Origin: Takakia lepidozioides
Lineage: Eukaryota; Streptophyta; Takakiopsida; Takakiales; Takakiaceae
Assembly (NCBI GenBank): GCA_030704615.1
Contig: CM060732.1
Coordinates: 31,413,053 to 31,477,052, forward strand
Reading direction: 5' to 3'
DNA length: 64,000 nucleotides
Shown here: piece after piece, positions 33,188 to 45,300 of the stretch
Numbering within the stretch: the first letter of the stretch is position 1
Layout of the letters: each line of letters begins with the position of its first letter
The notes under the pieces: model-generated
What the model was told of the DNA's origin: nothing
Database searches by the model: none
Seen by the model: the letters and a program-made list of their open reading frames with translations, nothing else
Position numbers and translations under genes: made by a program

Positions 33188-34208
33188 GAACTGTCATCAA
33201 CAGGCAGTTACACTTTGGCTTTGCAGGGTTATTATATGGGGTGGCCTTCATAAAACCCAATCCCGATTTCATTGCTACTGTGGAGAAGCAGTTCCCAAAG
33301 GACAGCAATCTACTGCTTGTGTGCCAGGAGGGCCTAAGGTAGGCTCAGATTTCTTTCTCTCTCAGTCTCTCGGAGGTGTTGTTACCCAGGTGGGGTGGTC
33401 TCTAGCCTGCCCCTCTTTCTGCTTGTTTCTCTCATCCTAGTAGCCTGGCAAGCATCTTATGAGTACATTCTCTCATCTTAATCTACTTTTTCTCTCATGT
33501 AGTTTTGGATGGTTGGTGATATTTAAGACTATTTCATTGGTGCACCATACCTCTCTCTTACCTCCGAGTCTTGGAGAGACTTAGCCAGTGTTTAACAACT
33601 GCTATCTGTGAGCATTACATAGTGCACCTTAGATTAGTTCTGCACAAACTGTGTTGAATTACCTCTGGTAGTTAAGTGCCTCCATTCTGATTCTAACTTC
33701 CTACTGCTGAACGCAAGAGAGCAGGTGGTACATATTGGTCAAAGGGGTGAGCGTTTAAAAGCATGATTGGGATGGGCAGGTCAGGGACTGCAGCAGATAA
33801 GCTGGAGGAGTCCGGCTTCCAAAATGTGGCCTACCTGATGAATGGATTGCAGAAGGTTAAATTAGGTGGGTTGGTAGTTGCATTATCTCCACAGTCTGGC
33901 CTTGTATTGCTTTTCTTGTCCCCGTGTGATTTTTCATTTTCTCGTATGTTCTCATGTAATACATATATTTCCATTAATGAAATAGCAGGCCTCCATTTCC
34001 TGTGGATGGGAGAACCTGCTCAAATTTCACGGGGAAATTATTTAATTGGTGAACTCCTTTGCTAAGGCAGGTGTGTGGCGAGGGGTGTAAGAACTGTTGA
34101 TCGTGCTATGAAGGGCTACAGCTCTAATGGAACTCCTTGATTGATGGTCTACAGCTCACAGAGGCTGCAAGAGGGTTCTTTGGGATGTTTGGCAGTATCA
34201 ATCTGTAG
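33188..34208 (+). CDS. Rhodanese-like domain protein, C-terminal exons
   Basis: Exon 33188-33338 encodes FGFAGLLYGVAFIKPNPDF and LLLVCQEGLR. Exon 33780-33855 continues in phase with SGTAADKLEESGFQNVAYL and GLQK. A plausible last exon is 34155-34208 (GFFGMFGSINL, stop). The CxxGxR active-site loop (CQEGLR) followed by a GFQN..Y..GLQ segment is typical of plant plastid rhodanese-like (sulfurtransferase) proteins. The N-terminal exons, which should hold the transit peptide and the first half of the domain, are not found upstream; that stretch is occupied by the dispersed repeat at 32.6-33.0 kb. The gene is therefore partial or has diverged 5' exons I cannot see. Confidence 0.65.
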
Positions 34209-35400
34209 CCTTGATTATGTTGGAAATTCAGCTACAGAAAGTAAGTCTATTATAGTGTCTAAACAGCAGAGCAGTGCCACTGCACACATACAATCAGCAC
34301 AACATATCGACTTATTAGTAGGTTGCTGATGCCAGTCCTTCATGAATGCGTTGGCACAAGCACAACGACAATGTCTGGCTTCATTTCCTACCTCACAAGT
34401 TTAAAGCATACAAACCATCAAAAGACCCCATCCATTATAAACAATAACATAGATGTATAGAAACATACCATTATCAATATCTTCAAATTCCAGAACAAGA
34501 AGTAAGTCCATGCAAAACACCCTGAATCAAATGTTCAGCAATGGCAGGAAGGGACACTCACAAATAAGACTGGTGCCCAGAACAAAAGTAAATTGGCCCT
34601 GAATGGTGACCAGGCCTGCCTTGCCTGCATCCGCCAACTCCTTTGGGCCCTCCTTTTCAAAGGTTCCTGTTCTCATCAAACAATGAGGTGTAAGAGTCGC
34701 TGCTTAACCTGCAATGTGGTGACCTTTCCAAGATTTCACCTCAAACCATCCTCAAACTCTTTTTGCAATTCTTTCCGGACCAAGCAGAGCAGCTTTTCTT
34801 CAGCAATAAATAATGCTATGCACACCAGCGGGGATCTTGCTCTTATCCTAGCCTTCTATAAGGCTAATCACCACAGCTACACATTTCTTGTCAAACACTG
34901 TTCAATCAATCTTATCCTCAAGTGAGGCAAGTAATTGCCCTGCTATTCAGTGCCATGCAGGTCACCTCAGATGTGTGGAATGTTTGTTATTGATGGCTGT
35001 TACGTGTTCCCTGTCAACTCTTGCAGCATCTTTTTTATTTAGATTACGTTGCAGGATTTTGAAGTTCTCTTGTTCTGATCAGCAAAATTATTTCGGGTAA
35101 TGACTGGGCTGGACAGCTTACATGACCATTGAGTGAAAAGAAAGGCAAGCCCAGTCTTGTGAGCGTAGTTTCAGCAAGTACTGACAATTAATTGAAGGAA
35201 GTAGAATTCCCCAGCATTTGAAATAACTTGTAATCAGTGATACTGAATGTGCATGATAAGGGTTTTCATGATCAGCTGAAGGTGGTAGAATTCAGTACTT
35301 ACCGACGGAAACGAGTAAATGAACACAGCTCGCAGAATGTTGTAGTTGTCGTTGGCCTGTATCCATGTGTGTTCAAGAAACTGAGGCGATTTGTTAAAAT
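34209..35400. other. No recognisable gene
   Basis: Mixed-composition sequence without a supported frame. It lies between the rhodanese-like exons and the relic that follows, and probably holds 3' UTR and intergenic DNA. Confidence 0.4.
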
Positions 35401-35410
35401 TCTTCCTTCA

Positions 35411-36924
35411 GATGGCCACACTTTTGTCGTTGCTCGACGACGTAAGTGAAGACTTCCGCACCAAAACTTGGCAGCTTCTGAAAGACATCGGGGTGCCGGA
35501 TGGGGCGCTGGAGCTACCTTTGTCTGAGCGCATGCGACATGTATGTTTGGGTCTTGTCCTTCCAGGGGATTGGACCCCTTTTCAGAAGAGTTTGTACCGG
35601 AGCGTATTCTCACCAGATGGTCGATTGGAGCTAGCTCCTACAGGTATGTTTTCCTTTGTTATTTTGAAGCCTTTAGGTGTTTGTTGGTTAGGGTTTCAAA
35701 CTTTCCTCTGATTTGCTGGCTGGGGGTCTGGTGTCTTCTGTTGATTTTGCTGAGATGTCAAGGATCTTGAGTCTAGTATTATCAGTAATTCCATGGTATG
35801 AAGACTGTTATTTCTCGTCCCTTGGCTTAAAATTCTACTGCAGTTTGGCATCTATTCTTTCCCTGATAACTTAAGCAGTCTGCTTTTCTTGTCCGTAAAT
35901 CGACGATTTCTGAGGATTTATGCAGTTGGTGGCGTAGAGATTGCGCTTCTGGAGGGGCTCAAGACACTCCAAAAAACGACTCAGGAGGGGTTTAAGAAAC
36001 TCGAGCCAATCAACGCAGGGTGCGAGTCTCTGAATTCAGTTCATCAGAATGGGCACTTGTTCAGAAGGATTTCGGTTTGAAATGTGAGCTTTTCAGCCTC
36101 CCAGGGATAGACCGCTCGTCACTTATAAACCATGTAAGTCCTGGGAGACGTTTAAATGGGTTGATGGTCTTACCGAAAGGCAGCAAGCATCACAGTACAT
36201 ACACTTGTCTAAGTTTGTCGACGTCAAGTCTAGCCACAATGCGATTGCTGATGTGGCTGCATTTTCTCGGCTACTCTGCTTTTGGTTTGGAGTGGTTTGG
36301 AGTTCGTGGGGACAGCTGATGTCGCAATTTCATCTAAGAGCTCTGTAGGTCTTGGACTACCAGGCAATGGTTTGAGGTGTATTATTGAGGTGTATTATTG
36401 AGGTGAAGATGAATCTTGATTCTGCAAAGGGTACAAACTGTGCGTCTGGTTGCCAGGCGATTCTCGCTCTTTTGTTAGCATGCGAGAAGTACCAAACTAC
36501 CAGTGTAGTGGCTCTCTTGACCGACCTTCAGGAAACCTGGTTTATCATGTGGCGTGAAGGGGATACCGTTTTTTATCATCTTTTCGGGTCTTCCAATGAT
36601 GCAGTAGGTTATCTTGAGCATTATCTGGGGCTTGATGCTGATTTAATGGTGAACCCAAGCATGGACATTCAACTAGACGGGTTGGATGTACTTTGGCGTG
36701 GAAAGAGACAAAAACGGCTCCCAGCAATCGAGGAGCATCCATCTGCAGGCAGGTTATCAGAGTTGGAGGGCTTGTTGAGTGTTGGGGAGGACAACTACTT
36801 TGTGGCACACCGGTTAATTCATGCGGTGCGCTCGTTACCGGAATTTTGGCATCTCTCCGCCGAGTCGCTGGGATTAGAGTATCATGGGAGTAGTTCTGAG
36901 CCTCCACCTTTCATGTACACATAG
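35411..36924 (+). pseudogene. Frameshifted relic resembling a Crinkler-like (CRN) protein
   Basis: After a TTCAG acceptor an ATG at 35411 opens DFRTKTWQLLKDIGVPDGAL, with a possible donor at about 35641. Further segments follow in three different frames: LEGLKTLQKTTQEGFKKLEP (about 35945-36010), WALVQKDFGLKCELFSLPG (36048-36105), KSWETFKWVDGLTERQQASQ (36138-36200), then FVGTADVAISS, and from about 36385 a long frame with QAILALLLACEKYQ and LLTDLQETWFIMW. The order 'FVGTxDV - IIEVK - QA(I/L) - LTDL..W' is what I associate with CRN C-terminal domains known from oomycetes and some early-diverging plants. A 13-base tandem duplication near 36377-36402 causes one frame change. Three or more frame breaks without splice sites argue for a pseudogene. 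The family call is tentative. Confidence 0.45.
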
Positions 36925-38210
36925 TGGTCATGTGAAGGATCTCTGTGTTACTGTAGGGCACGTGGCTCTTCCAAGAAGACTCTGGATTCTTTTGTAGAAA
37001 AGCTCCAATTTTTGCAATCTCAGCCATCTTCATTTTTGAGTGATGTGCTTTGAATGAGGGCGTCCTGCCCAATTTTATGGGTTGTTGGCTGCTAACTGCA
37101 TTTAAAGGATCAACAGTGTAACAAGTTGTACCTAGTGGACAATCGGAGCTTGATTTTTGAGAGTCATGGGAGATTTCTTTTGGGAACTGTGAAAGGAGCT
37201 TTGCTTTAATCTCACCGAGTGCTTGCAGCTCTGCTTTCTTGAGACTTGAATCCTAAAACACTGTTCACTCTGATGGTGCCCAAATTCCGCCAAGTCTGGA
37301 GTTCTACCTTCCCATCTTCACTCTGATTTTGATATTTGTGTGTCCAGGTAGTTACTTAATAACCACACCTAATCTGTTGTGTATAAGATATCTCATCTTC
37401 TTCTGCTGTGGGTTTATGCTATGCTCTTGATACCACCACCAGCAAGTGGTAGAAGCTGGACCTCCATCAAGACTTATGTGGATCTATTTGCCTCATTAAC
37501 CTTCGGGACTGGACTGGATAGGGCTACAGACTTGCAAGAAAAGACATTGGTTTACGACATGGGCCAGAAGTCATGACAGTGGCTACCACCTTGTCCCTTC
37601 GGTACAAGAAATGCTCGGCTTCAGATAAGCTTTGTGTTCCAATCTGAGGTTTAGCTTTGTTTAGCATGTCTAGAATATATGTTGGGCTCAATGACGATGT
37701 TGGACATTATGTGGTCAGAACCACACGGTTCACTTGTTTTCTCTGTAGGAGTTCTATGAATGGTTGCAATCCAATGGTACTATGCATACGTCTTGTAATG
37801 CACTTAAGCTCACAAACATCACAACTCGGACATGTTACATGAACTCCCAACAGTTAAAAATGTGTGACCTTCACTAGCTCGGCATAGATTCATCCCATTC
37901 CTGTCAGATGACCCGATGGAGTCTCCCATTTAGGTGGATCCACCTCACCTCATTTGTGGCTTATCCCCATATATGATCCACTCTTGATTGACTTCATTTA
38001 TGAGGGGATCAATCTTCTCATGCCAGTAGGAAGATCCTAGGGTATAATCAAATTTTGGGAGTTGATTGTGGGGTCAACCAACCTGATACACATGTCATTC
38101 TGTGTATAAACACTTGCCCAGTGATTCAGATTTTGAGCACGATACCAACCACAGAACTCTCAGGACTACAGCATGATAATCTGCATCTCCTTTTCTCTGC
38201 TGTACAGAAA
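36925..38210. other. No recognisable gene
   Basis: AT-rich sequence with only short frames and no domain or exon chain seen. It ends at the second copy of the dispersed repeat. Confidence 0.4.
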
Positions 38211-38622
38211 GATGCATGGAAGCAGCTACGCACATTATCCTCCGTCAGAGCACTTACTTGAGCCCTGTGCAGGCCTGTCTGTCTGGTCTTGTCTTCCTCA
38301 TCCCAATTTAGGTCACTCCCACCACACAGGCATCGAAGCCAAACCGTTCTTTCTGTCTCAGAAGCTCTCGGTTTTGGATGCACTTGCCTTTCGGTGGGGA
38401 GAGAGCAGACTCCTTTTGACGTTTCAGAAACCTAAAGCAAAACTTACGTGAACCACATAATTCTTGCTGTATCATCGTTTCTTTCGCTTGATCTGCTCAG
38501 CTTCCTACTCTCTAAGACTTTTGAGGAGAAGGAAGGAAAGAGCTCAACATCCACCTATTTTTGCAGAGCATCCTCCTGTATGTGCAGCTCACATGACCAA
38601 TGAAGGGATATTGCAGATTACA
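38211..38622 (+). repeat. Dispersed direct repeat, copy 2
   Basis: This is the partner of 32603-32998 and about 15 bases longer because of small insertions (for example after CCTGTGCAGG). Both copies share flanking GATGCA and GCAGCTAC at the left edge and stop matching after GCAGATTACA at the right. Confidence 0.9.
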
Positions 38623-39080
38623 GTCTGTGTGACAATGTGTATATATGAGAAATTAAGAGTACATTGCTCTTCATGAGGAAACGGAGGCGATTTGGTAAAT
38701 TTTCTACAGTGTGAGACAAGCATCTGCCAGGGTTCTGTAGTGAAAAATCAAGAAGAGTACAAGAAAGGCTCTTTGAAATACACTAAACCATGCGGACTGA
38801 GTTTATGAGTAATAAAATCGTCATGCAGTGGAGGGAGCTCAAAAACTTATTTTGGCATCCCGGGCACATCATTTCTTTGCAATGGCTATTCCCATTGAAG
38901 CATAAACAAAAGAGCACTTTGCCTGTTCACATTCAACAGACACTTCCATCAAAAATGATTCTTTCACTTAGTTGCTTTTCCATAGAAATGACCTTCAAAA
39001 GCTTTATAGAAAGGAGCTAACAGAATTATAGTAAGACGAAAAAACTTTTTAGTTGCATACCATACACAGGAAGCCAGCAT

Positions 39081-41517
39081 TCATTTCAGCTCCTGATGTG
39101 GTTCATGAGTATTTCCAATATCTGATAGAGGTTCTTCACTACTAGGGGCAGAATCCCTGCCCATAATGTTGTCTTCAGGTTCTTGACTGTCATCCTTTGA
39201 CATAGACAAAGGGTCCTCCGCACTTGCTTGGGATTCCCAGCTACCGTGTGTCTCACCTCCCTGTTGTAGATTCTCACCCACTTGGATTCCAGCATCCTTT
39301 GGGCTTGTTTCGTCTGCGACAGTTTCATTTAGCACTGCTGTTGGCGCATCCTCTGTTTGTCCTGTGAAGGCAGCCAATGCCTTTGGCTTCCACACAAGCA
39401 CTTCATCAATGATGTTGGACACCTTCTTTTGGTATCTGCGGCAAACCAGATGTGAAGTCTTAGTATCTTGATGCTTCCAACTGGCAGTTCACAGTAAAGT
39501 CGTATTCTTGCAAATCAAAAAATTCAAATCGATACAAAGATCTGGGCAGCTTATGCAAAACCACATCAGTTAAAATTAAGATTTCAACTGGCAAAAGTTT
39601 CTATTGAAACACAGGTTGTAAGAAAAGGAGGCCGTCATAAGTTGCAAAAGCAATACCAAGTGAGGGAAACAACCAACACATAGGACAAAAAACAAACCTT
39701 GCACGGGCGGCCTCATTTGGCCCATGGTGAACAACCACCCAGACAATTATTCCCGTCAGAACAGCAAAGGCAAGCCTGGTACTCCACTTGGGGGGTGGAT
39801 CGTCATCCTTGCTGGTGTCCGGCCAGAATTGAAAAAGCTCTGTGAGTGTGGCCTCCTCCGCCAAAATATTGGGGAAGAACCAAACTCTCTTGCCAAGCAA
39901 CAACCACAGAAATCCAAAAATGGCTGCCCGCACTGTGAATCCCACCATGCCATCCCAGCACACAATCATAAACTTACCACAATTCCTTAGGGAAGTAAAT
40001 AACATAAGACGGAAGCATAAGACCGAAAAAATATCGACAGAACCAAAATAGGGTAATGAGCAGCAAGGTAGCTTTTGTATGTGACATTAAACTGCACTTA
40101 CATATAAGAACTCCAAAGATGAGGGAGAGGAACGCCAGGCAGAAATAGAGGACACCCAGCTTGCACCAGGGAGGGAACACAGGGAACAGACAGCAGGCCA
40201 GTGTCACAATGGGGACCAGAAAGGACAACACTGTCTGCCAAAGAGGCCGCCGCCTTTCAAACGTCCATGCAAAAAACGCATCATCTTCTGAAAAGCTTTG
40301 ATCCTGCAAACCATCCATGTTGCAAATGAATAGTTACTGTCTGTATCTTGAGGACTCCACCAACATTTTCCCCTCACCTCAAGGCATGCCTCCACCACTT
40401 CGGATATATTTAACAGTGCCATAGGGTGAGTATTTCACAAAGAGTCTTGAGGTCACGGACATGGAGGAATGGATATATCTGCCAGTCCAACAGGAGCACT
40501 GGGATCAAACAGATTCTAAGGTCAAGCTGTCATAACGACCAATGTGCCTCCTGGAGGCCCCATCCTCCCTCCAGGTTCTATCTTCGCCCCCCAAAATCTT
40601 ACATTTCCCTTTCCAATGGATCTAGGAAAATGGAGACAGCAGCTATGACCGAAGATGGGAAAGCAGACAGAAACGTACGGTGAAAAGTTCAATGCGGGCA
40701 GGCCACTTCGAGAGTTTCTTCTTGCCTGGGCGCAACGTCTTCACTACCCGGTCACACCTCACGATAAGCTTCCTCTTCAGCAACAAGTTCCCCATTTCCA
40801 TCTCCGCGTCCTCGGTTGCCACCTCCGTGCCCAGATGTTTCAAGAGTTCAGGATGAGTCCTCAACACAGTTACGAAGTCCTTCCCCCTGAAATACTCCAC
40901 TCTAGCCTCGTGCAGCACGGCCCACCGTGACTCGAGCTCCTTGTGATCTCTCATCTTCTCAGCAAAAACGCGCACCGAATCTATCTCCTTCCCTTTTTTC
41001 TACATGCCACACACACTATCAGACTCATTACATATTGTGAAAACGCCATTATGCAAGGTAATGAGCAACTTGTAATGGTCTTGTGAAGCTGGCTTACTTC
41101 CATACCAAGCCCGTGATAAGTAGGCACGGAAATTATGAACCCTAAATGTATTGGCATGCGAGTACATTTGCAGCAAACATTACAGTTCGACTGTCAGAGC
41201 TCTACCAAGTAGCAGCCCTTACGGGAACCCCGCCATCAGCCCAGTTACAATTTTAGATTTGCACCCTGTCGAAGAAAACGAGCAAACCGGTTGGAAATGT
41301 ACAACCTCCAGAACGTGGAGGTCAATGGGTGCCTCGTGAACTGACTTCTCTCTTCCCACACCTCTTCTCATTTCAGACACTATGAATGACAGAACCCGAG
41401 TGTGACCTAATCAAGAGAGTCTCTGTCTCCTTCATCACATTTCAAGCATCTACGCACCTTGGTAGCATGCCCTTGACCACCATCTGAATTTTTCTCGGCT
41501 GCTTTCTTCTTCGCCAT
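39081..41517 (-). CDS. SEC62: Translocation protein SEC62
   Basis: Five exons with GT..AG borders join in phase: 41517-41458, 40999-40679, 40303-40102, 39932-39698 and 39435-39081, giving 390 residues. The N-terminus is MAKKKAAEKNSDGGQGHATK. The second exon gives the cytosolic domain (VFAEKMRDHKELESRWAVLH, YFRGKDFVTVL). The third and fourth encode hydrophobic segments and the signature GKRVWFFPNILAEEATL with LFQFWP. The fifth reads RYQKKVSNIIDEVLVWKPK followed by an acidic, low-complexity tail ending HEPHQELK. SEC62 is an ER membrane partner of the SEC61 translocon for post-translational import and, in plants, ER-phagy. Length and domain order fit plant orthologues. The long C-terminal tail is rich in Glu/Ser and typical of the variable plant region. 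Nothing looks broken. Confidence 0.95.
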
Positions 41518-41827
41518 GCTCCCGGCCCGATCCCCTGCTCCCTTATTCTTCTAGATCTTAGAAAACATGCGTAAGAGCAGCTGTCCACCAAAAGTGATGA
41601 AGAGCTTGATCAGGAATGATGCCCGACCACAATCTCTAGTTGAATCTTGTCTGCTCATGCACAGCATCGGTCGCTGCAAGCAACAGGGGAGAGAAGCAAA
41701 CACGAGAGAGAAACAGGGATGCAAGGACAAAGGCCTGCTGGATGAATATACTTCTCATCCATCTGCACGACAGAGAAGAATGGATGGACGATCAACTCCA
41801 ACAAAGTTTCTCTCTCTCTGCACAGCT

Positions 41828-41859
<32 letters not shown>

Positions 41860-42326
41860 GGACTGAGACCACACTCAGACACTCAGACAACCGCCTTCCA
41901 ATCCTTTACATGTTAGCTACACTAGATTACTCTCTTGCAGGTGGCTAAGTTGGGAAGCCTAAAGAGAGCTTGGAAAGAGAGACTCAACAGCACTATTGGT
42001 CTGGTAGGTAGATTTCTCTCTCGCTCTGGTCTGGACCGGATGCATGACATCAACGCACCCCTGAAAGCAGCCAAGTAGGCATACCTGCACCTTCTGGAGA
42101 GCTAGAATATTACTTGCTGCAGCATTCAATAGTACAAGATATGAAGGGATCATGCACCATGCATCTGTCTTCGTGTACTTATTGCAAGGAGAATAGGGCG
42201 AACAGTTACTGCACAGGCATTATGTCCACAGCAGGATGACTCTGACAATGCGTATTCCAGCTTCCAATTGGAGTTTCCACTTGATTTGAAAAGTAGCAAC
42301 AAAATTTCGGGTCTGAAGTATAGATT
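41518..42326. other. Intergenic stretch between SEC62 and ALG3
   Basis: A CT microsatellite lies at 41829-41854 (13 repeats), with further CT-rich DNA on both sides. The SEC62 promoter should lie here, just upstream of 41517 on the minus strand, and the ALG3 3' UTR at the right side. No further gene is seen. Confidence 0.6.
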
Positions 42327-45300
42327 TTACTCAATTTTCTTTGACTCTTGTTTCTGTACAAAATAGGGGTACTCACAAGGGGCCCCCCAAAGGCCCCAAA
42401 GAATGATGACATGGCACACAAGCAATGCCAATGATGACGTAGGTGTTGAAGGGTAAATATTCCAACAAAGTTCCACTCCAGCAAAGAGCATCAAACTGCA
42501 TGCACCATTGTGAGCGACAGGCGTGTTAGTCCTGGAGCTTTCTGGGGCGCAACCACACTTATCATCATCATCATCATCATCACAACCCTGCTAGAAAAAG
42601 AGTAATGTCACAGTTGTCTTGGAAAAAGACTCATCATTGAGCTCTAGCTTCACTTTCCGGTGAGCAATCAAACCTATCATCATCCCAACCCTGCTAGAAA
42701 AAGAGTACTGCCATACAGTTGTCTTGGAAAAGACTCATCATCATTGAGCTCTAGATTCCCTCTTCCAGTTTATTTCTTACGGCCACCCCTAACCAGATAG
42801 GGATTTGAGAAACATGGCCAATCCACCCCTAACGATAAATGAGTTCAACCTCATTTTTTGAGATGGTCTTGTAGAATCCTTAAGGATAGAAAGCCCTTCG
42901 ATGTTGTGGAAACAGTTCAATACATAGCAAACATTCACTTATTCATTTGACAATTTGAAATTAAGAATGCATAGACAATTGTAAGAGTGCTGGGTTATGA
43001 AATCCAGAGATTTGTCAAAACAAAAGGGGCTCATGGCACGTACCGAACGGGAGTAGGGAATGATGTTTTCCACAGCAAGAACGGTAAGCTGTAAAAGTAC
43101 CTGCTTCCCGACAGCAACTATGTCTCCCTATTACTTTTGAAGCATGACAGTAACCAGTACTCTTAGCACATGACCAGAGTTCCACACCACACCAAACTTC
43201 AATCAACCCACAAGACTAGCAGTCAAAGCAGAAGATCACACTACACATCCTATAATAGCGCCTTTACTGGTTCACTTTTGCAACATATGTGGGCATGTAG
43301 ACGGTCCAAAGAAGAACCACTCTATAAGCAATATGACCAGAGAGCAATGGGCAAAAGCCCAAAATGAGGACAAATGAGCACAACTCACCAGGAGTAAAAT
43401 TGGTAGTGAAGAGAACGTGCACACACAATCCCAATGAAGTTCCCGGTGAATAGGACATTAACAATATCTGCTCAAGCAGTTTAAGTTTACCAAATTTTTT
43501 GAAAGTGGTGATCTCTTATGGCATGGTCATATGTGAGCTCTGAGCAACGGTGTAGCACTTGCCCCCAGAAAGACAAACCAAACCTGTATTTCACAGACAA
43601 GAGCAGATTCAAAGTGTAAATTGGATACGGTCTGCTTGAAGAGCCTGTCGGATGCTGCTTGCATGTCCACAACTAGACAGGAACCAACCATTCCCAGCCT
43701 TGCTAGGTTGTCTATCTCCTTTTCCCTCCTTCAGAAGCCCTGAAGCTCTCAATATTCCTTTGTCGTGCCTGCATACAGATAGACAATTATTTAGTTTCCT
43801 TGAGATCCAACATATCTCCACCAATTAGTCCCATGCGCACCTACATGGTTGTCAGAAGGTGCCAACACAAGAGGCAGAAAGAGAGAGTTTGACTCGTACT
43901 TGCACCACACGTAACGAGCAAAGAGGAAAAGGAGGCCAAGGTGGACCACCAGCAGCGAGATAGCAAATGGCTTTGATACAAATATATGCTCCGGCACAAA
44001 CTTGAAATTCACCGACCTGCAAGAGGCAACCACAAAACCTGCAGGCCTTCAGAGGTCAGGGAGAGAATTATAGTTAATAGCCACAGACGGCACAACTGAA
44101 ACCTGACGCTTCCATATGACTGTAAGTATATCACCCATCTTCCAAAAGAGAGGAGATGTCCAGTCGCAGGGATTGTGAATGGTCATCTATATCAATGCAC
44201 CGTCAACTCAAGTGGAGGACCTTGCTCTGCTTTGAAAAGAGTTTGGACTCACACAACAAATACGGAATTCATTAAAGTGTCCCCAATGAGTGAAGACCCA
44301 GGTCTCCAGTTCTACAGCTGTACACTTGTACATTTCCTTATGGTCTTGCAGAGAATCCACATTTCGTAGTGGAGAAATCTTACTGTACGGATGTAGCCAG
44401 GTTTCTTCTGTTTGTAATGCATTATTATTCCATAAGCTCTTTGAACATTCACAGAAATCATGAAGCTCCTCTCTTTCTTCCTTTCCTTCTTTCTTTCTTC
44501 CTTCCTCAGCAGTGAATGGTCATACCAAAAATGAATGAAAACGCGACCAAGATTGAATGCCCTTTCAATATACTCTCTTGGGTGCACCAACAGGAAAGGC
44601 GTGGCCACCAAAATCTGGAAGGGAGGAATAAGTGTCAGGAATTATCACTGCCCAGCCTATCAACCAGTTGAACAACCCAACTCTCAACTTGACAGAAGCA
44701 GAAAACATCACTGGCAGAAAAAACGCTTAAGCTCCGGCCATCGCTGACAATGGCATGCATAGTAGAAGCCCAACACCAGTGCACCAAAATTTGAGAGAAG
44801 AGTCTTGAGATCAGTCAGTGTTGTCTTCCTGAGGGTTGAGAAGTGGAGCTTTTCTGTCAGTATTCAACAATACACGCACCAACTGCATTCGACTGCACAC
44901 AATAGCTTACTTTCATGACTTCTTCGCTCATGTAATAAAAAGGATACTTGTTCCATATATCCAAGTGTACAGGAGACTCCATACTTGATGTAACTTGACA
45001 GGGAAATCCAAGGCAACAATAGGAGCTCTCTGCCATAAGCAGATAATGCCCTTATAGAACATGGAAAACAAGATGAATGTTCCATAACTGGAAAAGAGTG
45101 GAGAAAAAGACCTGAAACACTGCTGCACATGAAAGCGCTGATAGTACTCCCCAGATTGTCATGCTCTGCATTTAACACATTATGTTTACATCAAGATGTC
45201 AAGCGTCTGTTGAGTCTGTCATACTCAGGCCTCTTTGTGTGTGTGTGTGTGTGTGTGTGTGGGTGTCGGTGTCTGTGTGACTACCGTGCCAACCTGCCAG

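Noticed and set aside
35889-36080. Splicing as an explanation for the frame changes in the CRN-like relic
   Set aside because: The only GT..AG pairs spanning the breaks would make introns of about 20 bases, too short to splice, so frameshifts are more likely.
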